From the NCBI GenBank assembly GCA_002723275.1, contig PBNZ01000005.1, positions 197,342-241,941 of the forward strand: a stretch of DNA of 44,600 nt. The letters run 5' to 3'. The position numbers and the translations under genes were made by a program. This DNA comes from Planctomycetaceae bacterium. GTDB lineage: Bacteria; Planctomycetota; Planctomycetia; Pirellulales; Pirellulaceae. The notes beneath the pieces were generated by a model. That model saw only the letters and a program-made list of their open reading frames with translations. It had not been told where the DNA came from and did not search any database. Positions within the stretch are counted from its first letter, which is position 1. The number at the start of each line of letters is the position of its first letter. Positions 24,995 to 32,994 of the stretch are shown piece after piece.

Positions 24995-26377
24995 TCACAG
25001 CAGCTCGTGGATCGGCGTTGGATCTTCGAGCACCGAAGTCGGGCGTCCCGAGTGATCCAGCAGCTGAATCTTCGGGTCGATGCCCAGGCAGCGATAGATC
25101 GTCGCGTGTAGATTGTCCGGGCGAACGGCTCGGGTCAGTGGCTCTTCCCCGAGTCGATTGGTGGAGCCCACGATTTGACCTCCGCGAATTCCACCGCCTC
25201 CCAGCAGGCAGAACATCGAATTGCCCCAGTGGTCTCGCCCAGGGGTTCCCTGGCTTAAGGGTGGACCGCCGTTACCGCCGTCGTTCATCCTGGGCGTGCG
25301 GCTGAATTCACCGCAGAGAATGACGAGTGTCGAGTCAAGTTGACCGCGTCGTTCCAGATCCTGGAAGAGTGTGGCGACCAATGCATCCACACGCGGCAGA
25401 TAACTGTCCATACCGGATTCCAGATTCCAATGATGGTCCCAGCCGCCCAGGTGAACGGTGACAAAGCCGGCGCCTGCTTCCACGAGTCGCCGAGCCAAGA
25501 GCGTACTTTGTCCCCAGGTGTTCCGGCCGTAGGCATCGCGCAGTTCGTCGTTTTCTTCTGACAGTTTAAAGGCCTTGCGTGCCTTGGATCCTGTGACGAA
25601 GCGAAAGGCTTGCTTTTCGAATCGGTTCATGGCGTCAAAGGTTCCACTCGCATCGACGGCGCGTGGAATGCGGTCGAGCGATTTCATGAGCCGCTTTCGA
25701 TCGTCGAGCGTCTGCACCGTCATGCCCGGCGCAAGCTCGACATTGTCGACCTTGAAATTCGCGTTGTTCGGATCGCCATTCGTTTGAAACGGATCGAATT
25801 GTGCGCCAAGCCAGTTACCACCGAAATAGCCTGGCCGTAAACCGATGCTGCTGGCGATCGGAACACTCATGTACGCCGGAATATCTCGGTCAGAAGATTG
25901 GCGTTGATGAGCGATGATCGAACCCATCGAGGGAAACTTGCCACCTGTATTGCCGCCGCTGACGCCCATGTCCTTAGTCGTCAACATGCGGTGTCCACCG
26001 GCAAAATGATCGCCCGTGTCATGGTGAAGCGAGCGGACGATTGAAAACTTGTCGGCGACCTTGGCCTGTTGCGGAAACAGTTCCGTGATTTCGATCCCCG
26101 GGACGTTCGTGCGAATCGGTCGCCAAATGCCACGGTATTCCGCAGGGGCGTCCGGCTTCATGTCATACATGTCCATATGACCTGGGCCGCCGTCCAGCCA
26201 AATTAGAATTGCTGAACGGTGGCGCGGATCAACCGTTGAGTTCGTTTGAGTTTCTCGGGCCTCGAGGAGTCGAGGGAGTTGGACGGAGGCGATGCCTGCA
26301 ACGCCCAGTTGCACGAAGCTACGTCGCGATAGACCGTCGCAGTAGCGACGGGTTTCACCGGCATCAATACGAAACAT
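24995..26377 (-). CDS. DUF1501 domain-containing protein, Tat-exported (orphan copy)
   Basis: A 460-residue DUF1501 protein with a twin-arginine signal (LSRRSFVQLGVAGIASVQLP). It has the landmarks LIWLDGGPGHMDMYDMKPD, HLGGWDHHWNLE, VILCGEFSRTPRMNDGGN, GRDHWGNSMFCLLGGGG and DHSGRPTSVLED. This is the subgroup with GGPGH and FSRTPRMN, distinct from the two cassette copies. No PSCyt1 partner lies next to it. GGAGGG upstream supports ATG 26377. It is divergent from the cupin-sulfatase-TSUP genes, so it may be co-regulated with them. Activity unknown. Confidence 0.9.
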   Translation of the reverse strand: MFRIDAGETRRYCDGLSRRSFVQLGVAGIASVQLPRLLEARETQTNSTVDPRHRSAILIWLDGGPGHMDMYDMKPDAPAEYRGIWRPIRTNVPGIEITELFPQQAKVADKFSIVRSLHHDTGDHFAGGHRMLTTKDMGVSGGNTGGKFPSMGSIIAHQRQSSDRDIPAYMSVPIASSIGLRPGYFGGNWLGAQFDPFQTNGDPNNANFKVDNVELAPGMTVQTLDDRKRLMKSLDRIPRAVDASGTFDAMNRFEKQAFRFVTGSKARKAFKLSEENDELRDAYGRNTWGQSTLLARRLVEAGAGFVTVHLGGWDHHWNLESGMDSYLPRVDALVATLFQDLERRGQLDSTLVILCGEFSRTPRMNDGGNGGPPLSQGTPGRDHWGNSMFCLLGGGGIRGGQIVGSTNRLGEEPLTRAVRPDNLHATIYRCLGIDPKIQLLDHSGRPTSVLEDPTPIHELL

Positions 26378-26480
26378 GGCGAGATCCCTCCTGAGGCTGC
26401 CCTGTCAATATCGCAGAGTCCGTTGACCGTCGTTATACTGCCCGCGACAGTAGGAAGCAAATATTGATTTCACGAATGAA

Positions 26481-26840
26481 ATGTCAGGTAATGATCCAAT
26501 GCTGAGCAATTTGTTTTCAGGGCTGCCCGAGAGTGCATTGCCCGAAGAATTGACGGACATTCTGCTCGAATCGAGCGGGGTAAGGATCGAAAGAATTGTC
26601 TCTACCGGACAGGCCAGCGATCCGGGGTTTTGGTACGACCAGACGGAGCATGAGTGGGTTGTCCTGCTGCAGGGCAATGCTGCCGTCCGGTTTGACGGCA
26701 TTGAGACGCCTTTCGAATTAGCAGCCGGAGATGTTCTTGATATTCCGCCCCATCAACGACACCGAGTCGAATGGACCGATTCCAAGCAGCAGACGATTTG
26801 GTTGGCGATCTTCATTCAGCCGCGAACCAATTATGGTTAA
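26481..26840 (+). CDS. Cupin domain-containing protein
   Basis: A 119-residue single-domain cupin. The two cupin motifs are visible: motif 1 around TEHEWVVLLQGNAAVRFDG (H57, E58) and motif 2 around LAAGDVLDIPPHQRHRVEWT (H91, H94). These residues could hold one metal ion. Homologs of this short type often have WYDQxxHEWVxLLxG. Likely a cytoplasmic sensor or small enzyme such as an isomerase; the substrate cannot be read. A downstream in-frame ATG at 26499 is an alternative start. The sulfatase gene follows after 50 nt, so an operon is likely. Confidence 0.85.
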   Translation: MSGNDPMLSNLFSGLPESALPEELTDILLESSGVRIERIVSTGQASDPGFWYDQTEHEWVVLLQGNAAVRFDGIETPFELAAGDVLDIPPHQRHRVEWTDSKQQTIWLAIFIQPRTNYG

Positions 26841-26890
26841 GATGAAGCGAACTGTTGAATCGTCGACGAGTAGATAAGGGATGCAAGCTG

Positions 26891-28336
26891 ATGTTGAAGT
26901 TAAAGATCTTGGGCTGGTCCTGGTGCGTCGTATTGCTATGGCCATTCGTCGTTTGCGCCAATGAATCGCCAAATATTCTCTTCATCTACCTCGATGATTT
27001 CGGTTGGCGCGATACGAGTTACATGGGGTCCGACTTTTACGAAACGCCCCATCTCGATCAGTTGGCAGGGGAGGGGATGGTCTTTACTGACGCCTATTCG
27101 TGTGCCGCGAATTGTGCGCCGGCTAGAGCCTCGCTCTTCTCAGGCCAGTACACACCAAGACATCGAATCTTTAACGTCGGAACCAGGCCTCGCGGCAAGG
27201 CGCAGTTTCGTAAGCTCGAGCACATCGCCGGTACCGACATTTTGGATCCCGCGATAAAGACCTGGGCGCATCAGTTGCAGAAGGCGGGGTATCGAACCGC
27301 TACGATCGGGAAGTGGCATCTTAGTCACGATCCAATTCCCTACGGTTTTGACGTGAACGTGGGCGGCACGAAATCAGGCGGACCCCCGCGTGGTTATTAC
27401 CCGCCGCACGGCAAGGCACCCGGGCTCGGGAATGCACCTTCCGGTGAATATTTGACCGATCGACTCTCGCAAGAAGCGGAAAGTTTTATTCGCGAGAATG
27501 CGGAAAGACCTTGGGCGTTGTACCTGACGCACTTTGCCGTTCACACTCCGCTACAACCCAAGCGTGAGCTCGTTGAAAAATATCGTGCGAAGCCGCCCGG
27601 TAAGCTTCATCACGATCAAGTCATGGCCACGATGATTCAATCCGTCGACGATGGTGTTGGTCGCATCCAGAAATGTCTTGATGAACTCGATTTGACGGAT
27701 CGGACTGTCGTTGTCTTCTTTTCGGATAACGGGGGATACGGCCCAGCCACCGACATGGATCCGCTCAGGGGCTACAAGGGTACCTATTACGAAGGTGGGA
27801 TTCGTGAGCCTTTTTTTGTGAAATGGCCCGGCGTGATTCCCGCCGGCAGTCAATCGGCGGAACCCGTGATTGGCGTCGATCTTTATCCCACGTTGTGCGC
27901 GATCGGAGACGCCGAATTACCCACGCGACAATCACTCGACGGTGTCAATCTTCTGCCGCTTTTACGAGGTGAAGTGAAGTCTTTGGGAGACCGAGCGCTG
28001 TTCTGGCACTTTCCTGCCTACCTGCAGGCCTATCAGGTATGGGACGAGCAACGCGACCCTCTCTTTCGTTCGCGACCCTGCAGTATCATTCGGCTAGGTG
28101 ACTGGAAACTGCATCAGTACTTCGAAGATAACGCTCTCGAACTCTATAACCTGCGAGACGATATCGGGGAACAACGCAATTTGGCACAATCCAATCCGGC
28201 AAAGACGCAGGAATTGCTGAAGCGTTTACAGCAATGGCAACAGGCCGTCGATGCTCCCATTCCGCGGAAGCTCAATCCCGCCTATGATCCCAAGGCAGAG
28301 GCACGTGCGATCGAGGCGGTGCGTAAACGCAAGTGA
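26891..28336 (+). CDS. Sulfatase (arylsulfatase A family, formylglycine type)
   Basis: A 481-residue exported sulfatase that would remove sulfate esters, probably from polysaccharides. Signal peptide 1-23. The Cys of the CxPxR maturation motif is C75 (CAPAR), to be converted to formylglycine by a separate enzyme. Metal ligands D35/D36 (YLDDFG) are present, and the later pair is in FFSDNGGYGPA. The catalytic His-Lys context is in GKWHLSHDP, and LTHFAVHTPL is also typical. ATG 26891 is used; a frame from TTG 26855 adds 12 residues before the signal peptide. It lies between a cupin and a TSUP transporter, all on the plus strand. Confidence 0.94.
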   Translation: MLKLKILGWSWCVVLLWPFVVCANESPNILFIYLDDFGWRDTSYMGSDFYETPHLDQLAGEGMVFTDAYSCAANCAPARASLFSGQYTPRHRIFNVGTRPRGKAQFRKLEHIAGTDILDPAIKTWAHQLQKAGYRTATIGKWHLSHDPIPYGFDVNVGGTKSGGPPRGYYPPHGKAPGLGNAPSGEYLTDRLSQEAESFIRENAERPWALYLTHFAVHTPLQPKRELVEKYRAKPPGKLHHDQVMATMIQSVDDGVGRIQKCLDELDLTDRTVVVFFSDNGGYGPATDMDPLRGYKGTYYEGGIREPFFVKWPGVIPAGSQSAEPVIGVDLYPTLCAIGDAELPTRQSLDGVNLLPLLRGEVKSLGDRALFWHFPAYLQAYQVWDEQRDPLFRSRPCSIIRLGDWKLHQYFEDNALELYNLRDDIGEQRNLAQSNPAKTQELLKRLQQWQQAVDAPIPRKLNPAYDPKAEARAIEAVRKRK

Positions 28337-28369
28337 TTGACCGGCATGAGGCCGTCGGAGCCGAATTGA

Positions 28370-29125
28370 ATGAACGATTGGGTCGCTTACTTTTTGCTTA
28401 TTCCCGCTGGATTCCTGGCGGGGATTATTAACACCATTGCAGGGGGTGGATCTTTTCTGACGTTGCCCGCTCTTATGTTTCTCTGCGGACTCGATCCGAA
28501 AATTGCCAATGGCACCAACCGAGTCGCAATCTTGTTGTCCTCCGGATCGGCATCACTCACCTTTTATCGGCACGGTCAGGTTGATCGGCCGTTGGTGGTT
28601 CGTTTGATCGTGCCTCTCTTACTGGGAGTCCCCATCGGATCCTTGTTGGCCGTAAAGCTCCCTGTCGATACCTTTAAGCCGTTGTTTGGGGGCATGTTCC
28701 TGGTCATGGCCTGCGTGCTCGTTTTCAAGCCGAAGCTATTGACGGATTCAAGCCAGCCGCGCTTGCAAAATCGAGTTGCTGAATTCTTCGTCTATCTTGC
28801 CATCGGCTCCTACATCGGCTTTATTCAAGCGGGGATGGGGATTCTGCTGCTGTTGAGCATGGGGCTCTTTAATACCGGAGACCTGGTGCGGGCCAATGCG
28901 GTCAAGAACGTGATCGGCTTTGTGGTGACGTTGGCAGGGCTCGCTGTCTTTGTCATCTACGGCCAGGTCCAATGGTTACCGGGTTTGATTATGGCAATCG
29001 GAAATCTTGCCGGTGGATATGTGGGGGCCAAGCTGGCCATCAGCAAGGGAAAAAAACTCGTTTTCGCCTTCCTGATCGTCGTCATGATCGCGACAGGCGT
29101 CAGGCTGCTCTGGCCCGCGATCTAG
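28370..29125 (+). CDS. TSUP (TauE/SafE/DUF81) family transporter
   Basis: A 251-residue inner-membrane protein with about eight hydrophobic segments in two inverted halves. The first half has GFLAGIINTIAGGGSFLTLPAL and the second has GSYIGFIQAGMGILLLLSM and NVIGFVVTLAGLAVF. The family moves sulfite, sulfonates, sulfoacetate or similar anions. It starts 34 nt after the sulfatase stop with GGAG upstream of ATG 28370, so it is likely part of the same unit. Moving a sulfur anion released by the sulfatase is a reasonable inference, not proven. Confidence 0.9.
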   Translation: MNDWVAYFLLIPAGFLAGIINTIAGGGSFLTLPALMFLCGLDPKIANGTNRVAILLSSGSASLTFYRHGQVDRPLVVRLIVPLLLGVPIGSLLAVKLPVDTFKPLFGGMFLVMACVLVFKPKLLTDSSQPRLQNRVAEFFVYLAIGSYIGFIQAGMGILLLLSMGLFNTGDLVRANAVKNVIGFVVTLAGLAVFVIYGQVQWLPGLIMAIGNLAGGYVGAKLAISKGKKLVFAFLIVVMIATGVRLLWPAI

Positions 29126-29407
29126 TCGATTCTGTCAGCTTAATGTTGAACGCAGACGTTTCGATGCGTCATGAAGCGTAGGAGCGTCCTCGCACCGAAA
29201 AGTAAACGGGGCTCGTGCTGGATTGTTGCGAGCACAGTCACGGGGCAATCCAGAGATCTCGGATGCATGGAATGCCACATTCGGGGTATGATTGATGGCG
29301 CGGTGTGAGAGTCGTTCGAGAGGCAAGAGTCCCTGCGAAATTGTCCGTTCTCAGTCGAAGGCTTGGCCGTACGTCATGCAACCTAAGGCGATAGCGAAGA
29401 AAATAGA

Positions 29408-31462
29408 ATGGCGAAGCCGGCGCGGACTAAGTCCTCAACTAACCATTTAGCTTTTCGGCTGTTTCAGCATGTCTCGAATTCTGGTTTGAGTCAGACCCGT
29501 GCTGGTTTACGCATTGGCGTGGCCATCGGATTGATCGGTTTGGTGATTGCGATTGTGTCCTTCGTCGTGGCCTATGGAATTGAACGCCGCCACAAAAGAG
29601 CCGAATTTGACCGGTTAGCAGAGCATCTTGCTCAAGTCGTTGAAACGAACTTTCGCTTTCCATTAGAAGTGTTCCAGTCGACTCCCGCATTTTTTGAGTC
29701 ATCCGAAGAGGTGACGGGAGTCGAGTTTGAGACCTTTGTGCGCGGGGCGCTTGATCGGCACGACGGCATCGATTCATTTCAATGGATTCCGATTGTGGCG
29801 GCCGATGAAAGGGAGAGGTTGCAGGAGACCGCAGGAGACGAAAATCTTCCTTTTGTCATTCGTGAGTATGCGGACGACGGGGGCCTTGGTGATGCAGGGG
29901 ATCGAGAGGAGTATTTCCCCGTCCTCTATGACACGCCCAATCGGTTCATGTTAGGTGTCGACCTTTCGACAGATACGATCCTCGCACCCGCGATTGAAAA
30001 GGCGGTCTCCACAGATGAATTAACCGCGAGTGGCAGATTCAGGTTGTTCGGTCGGCGTGATGCGGGTTACGGCGTCGCCTTCTTCTATCCGATCGAAGAA
30101 GAAGCAGGGACAAAAACCGATTATCGCGGAATCGTCTCGATTACGCTGAAGCTCAAGCCAATCATGGATCGGGTTCTGGAAGGGAATTACTTGGAGGATA
30201 CTCGCATCGTGTTGCGTGATGCTGAGGCCCCCAGTGACGATCAGTTGCTGTTCGAGAATGTGCGAGGCGCCAGCCGGTCGACCGCTTCGTATGGTGTGGA
30301 TTGGCGCGGTAGTTTTCGGATGGCGGACCGTCGATGGCTCATCAGCATGATGGCCGAGCCTGATTCCTATTGGGTATCACGAACGCAGGCTTGGGGCGTT
30401 CTCGGACTGGGCATCACCTTTAGCGTGATCGGCGGTCTCGTCGCGATGACGTTGGGCACCATTTCCGGGTTAAAGCAACGCGTCGAAGTCGCAGTGCAAT
30501 TGGGACAGTACAAGCTCGAGGAAAAAATCGGCGAAGGCGGTATGGGCCAGGTCTACCGGGCAAGTCACGCGATGTTGCGCCGGCCAACAGCCGTTAAGCT
30601 TTTGCGAGCACAAAACAGTAGTGAGGCGGCTGTCAGTCGGTTTGAACGCGAGGTCCAACTGACCAGTCAACTGGTCCATCCCAATACCATCGTGATCTTC
30701 GATTACGGTCGCACGCCCGAAGGAACCTTTTACTATGCCATGGAGTATCTCGACGGCATGGATCTGGGAGACGCGGTTAAGCTGAGCGGGCCATTCCCTC
30801 CGGAGCGAGTGATCCACGTGTTGTTGCAGATGTGTGGGTCGTTGAATGAAGCACATGCGGCAGGCCTCGTCCATCGCGACATTAAGCCCTCGAATATCAT
30901 GCTTTGCCAGCGGGGCGGGCAGACGGATGTGATCAAGTTGCTCGATTTTGGTCTGGTCAAGGATGTCGCTGGCGAGGATCAGTTGGCAGTCACGCAAAAT
31001 AATTCGATCACCGGCACTCCGCTCTATATGTCACCTGAGGCGATTACCGATGCAGCCGATGTCGATGGTCGCAGCGATCTATATGCCGTCGGTGCGGTAG
31101 GCTATTTCTTGTTGACCGGCAGTCCTGTATTCCAAGGCAATACGCCCATGCAAGTCATGTTGCAGCAAATGCAAAAGGATCCAGAGAGTCCGTCCGCTCG
31201 ACTCGGCAGCGAAATACCTGATGATTTGCAAAAGGTGATCCTTTCCTGTCTCGCCAAAAACCCAAAAGACCGCCCTCAATCCGCCGCTGAATTGGAGCGG
31301 GCCTTGAGCGAATGTCAGGCCGCCGACCATTGGTCTCAAGAAGAGGCCGACGAATGGTGGGAGGAGTTTGGAGATGATTGCATTCTTTCGGCCGAAAAGG
31401 TGGCGACCCGAGAGCTTCCAACGCTGGATATTACGGTAGAAATAGATCTGGCCGAAAGGTGA
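29408..31462 (+). CDS. Membrane Ser/Thr protein kinase with N-terminal CHASE sensor domain
   Basis: A 684-residue kinase. A first transmembrane segment (about 36-57) is followed by a periplasmic CHASE-type domain (about 80-320; FRFPLEVFQSTPAFF, SFQWIPIV, YFPVLYDTPNR, GRFRLFGRRDAGYGVAFFYPI), a second segment (about 327-352) and a cytoplasmic Hanks kinase (about 366-645). Kinase residues are complete: GEGGMG loop, K397 (AVKLL), E415, HRDIKPSN with D491 and N496, DFG at 513-515, and GTPLYMSPE. The tail to 684 is acidic. Many planctomycete kinases carry the kinase domain N-terminally and a sensor afterwards; here the sensor comes first, as in CHASE histidine kinases. It probably reports an extracellular ligand. 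The PQQ-propeller gene follows closely. Confidence 0.92.
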   Translation: MAKPARTKSSTNHLAFRLFQHVSNSGLSQTRAGLRIGVAIGLIGLVIAIVSFVVAYGIERRHKRAEFDRLAEHLAQVVETNFRFPLEVFQSTPAFFESSEEVTGVEFETFVRGALDRHDGIDSFQWIPIVAADERERLQETAGDENLPFVIREYADDGGLGDAGDREEYFPVLYDTPNRFMLGVDLSTDTILAPAIEKAVSTDELTASGRFRLFGRRDAGYGVAFFYPIEEEAGTKTDYRGIVSITLKLKPIMDRVLEGNYLEDTRIVLRDAEAPSDDQLLFENVRGASRSTASYGVDWRGSFRMADRRWLISMMAEPDSYWVSRTQAWGVLGLGITFSVIGGLVAMTLGTISGLKQRVEVAVQLGQYKLEEKIGEGGMGQVYRASHAMLRRPTAVKLLRAQNSSEAAVSRFEREVQLTSQLVHPNTIVIFDYGRTPEGTFYYAMEYLDGMDLGDAVKLSGPFPPERVIHVLLQMCGSLNEAHAAGLVHRDIKPSNIMLCQRGGQTDVIKLLDFGLVKDVAGEDQLAVTQNNSITGTPLYMSPEAITDAADVDGRSDLYAVGAVGYFLLTGSPVFQGNTPMQVMLQQMQKDPESPSARLGSEIPDDLQKVILSCLAKNPKDRPQSAAELERALSECQAADHWSQEEADEWWEEFGDDCILSAEKVATRELPTLDITVEIDLAER

Positions 31463-31557
31463 TTCCAAAGTGCATAATCAGTGAATTACGGAATTCCGAA
31501 TGGCCCACCTTTTGTAACGTGTCGTACAGCAAACATCGTGAAGGGACGGAGATATCA

Positions 31558-32913
31558 ATGTTAATGCGTCAAACGTTTAACCATCTGGTTGTTGCCTGCG
31601 TCTGTTTGTATGGGCTTGGATTCGCCCCGGCGAAGGCGGACGATTGGACGCAGTGGCGTGGAAAAGATCGGCTTGCCGTCTGGCACGAAGAGGGCATCGT
31701 CGATGAATTCCCCGAAGAAGGGCTCGAAGTGGTCTGGAAGCGACCGATTGGGTCTGGTTATTCCGGCCCCGTCGTGTCTCAGGGGCGAATCGTCACGATG
31801 GATTATCGGCCTAAGCCAGACACAGAATTGGTGGAGGCGATTGAGCGAGTCGTTTGTATGGACGAAGCGACCGGAGAATTACTGTGGGCCGATGAATGGG
31901 AGACGCATTATCGCGAGGTGATGGGCTCCTATCGTACTGGGCCTCGGGCAGCACCCACGATTGATGGTGATCGCGTCTATTCGCTCGGTTCGGTCGGCCA
32001 CTTGCGGTGTAATGACCTGAAGACTGGCGAACTGATCTGGGCGAAAGATAGTCGAGAGGAATACAAGCTTTTGTTGCCCGTATTCGGCACGTCCACTTCG
32101 CCGATCGTCGATGGTGATCTTGTTATTTTTGCAACTGGCGGAAAGAACAGCGAACAAGTACGGGCATTTAATAAGCATACTGGTGATGAAGTGTGGAAGG
32201 CGATTCCGGCCAATTACGAGCTCGGTTACTCGCAATTTGTCATCTATGAGCATGCGGGTGTGCGGCAACTGATTTACTGGGATCCAAAAGCCCTCCGTTC
32301 ACTCAATCCGCAAACCGGTGAGGTCTACTGGGAGGTTCCGATGGAATGCATGCATGCCATGTCCATCGCCACGCCCGTCAAAAGTGGCAACAAGCTCCTG
32401 GTCTCATGCTTCTACAGCGGATCCATGCTGGTTGAATTGGATGACAACGTGCCTGCGGCTAAGAAATTGTGGCACGTTCAGGGTGCCGGTGAACGGCCCC
32501 AGCAAACCCTGGGACTTCATAGCGTCATCACGACCCCCATTATCGAAGGCGATTATTTTTATGGTACCTGCAGCTATGGGGAATTCCGAGGGCTCGAACT
32601 GAAGACGAGTGAACGGCTTTGGGAAGATGACTCGTTAACACGGCAAGGCCGATGGGGATCCGCCTTTCTCGTCGCGCATCAGGATCGCTATTTCATGATG
32701 AATGATGTGGGCGAACTTTTAATCGTGAGGTTCACGCCAGAGGGTGCGGAGGAAATTGATCGCACGGCCTTGATCGACCCGGATACGGAATCTGGATTTG
32801 GCCCGCGGCGTTTCGCCAACAGTATTGTGAATTGGTGTCACCCCGCTTTTGCCAACAAACATGTGATTGTTCGGAATGATCATGAGATCATTCGGGTCTC
32901 CTTGGAAAAATAA
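31558..32913 (+). CDS. PQQ-binding-like beta-propeller repeat protein, exported
   Basis: A 451-residue protein with a signal peptide (1-27, ending AKA) and an eight-bladed PQQ-like propeller. Blade motifs include WTQWRGKDR, PVVSQGRIVTMDY, DEATGELLWADEW, APTIDGDRVYSLGSVGHL, DLKTGELIWAKD and NPQTGEVYWEV. The planctomycete group is usually annotated as outer-membrane assembly or PQQ-like quinoprotein; no catalytic metal site is seen, so an interaction scaffold is as likely as a dehydrogenase. ATG 31558 has GGACGGAG upstream; the frame stays open back to 31378 inside the kinase gene, but that would give no signal peptide. Confidence 0.85.
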   Translation: MLMRQTFNHLVVACVCLYGLGFAPAKADDWTQWRGKDRLAVWHEEGIVDEFPEEGLEVVWKRPIGSGYSGPVVSQGRIVTMDYRPKPDTELVEAIERVVCMDEATGELLWADEWETHYREVMGSYRTGPRAAPTIDGDRVYSLGSVGHLRCNDLKTGELIWAKDSREEYKLLLPVFGTSTSPIVDGDLVIFATGGKNSEQVRAFNKHTGDEVWKAIPANYELGYSQFVIYEHAGVRQLIYWDPKALRSLNPQTGEVYWEVPMECMHAMSIATPVKSGNKLLVSCFYSGSMLVELDDNVPAAKKLWHVQGAGERPQQTLGLHSVITTPIIEGDYFYGTCSYGEFRGLELKTSERLWEDDSLTRQGRWGSAFLVAHQDRYFMMNDVGELLIVRFTPEGAEEIDRTALIDPDTESGFGPRRFANSIVNWCHPAFANKHVIVRNDHEIIRVSLEK

Positions 32914-32994
32914 ATCGCTGGCGGGGCTGTCGGTACGGAATCGCCGTTTTCTTTGCTAACGTTGGGCGCAAATCAGCGATCAGCATCCAGGATG

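Noticed and set aside
29135-29326. 63-codon minus frame between the TSUP and kinase genes
   Set aside because: No recognisable motif or start signal; the spacer is only 282 nt and likely holds the kinase promoter.
31490-31499. CGGAATTCCG palindrome between kinase and PQQ-like genes
   Set aside because: Ten bases and no associated promoter or repeat; expected by chance.
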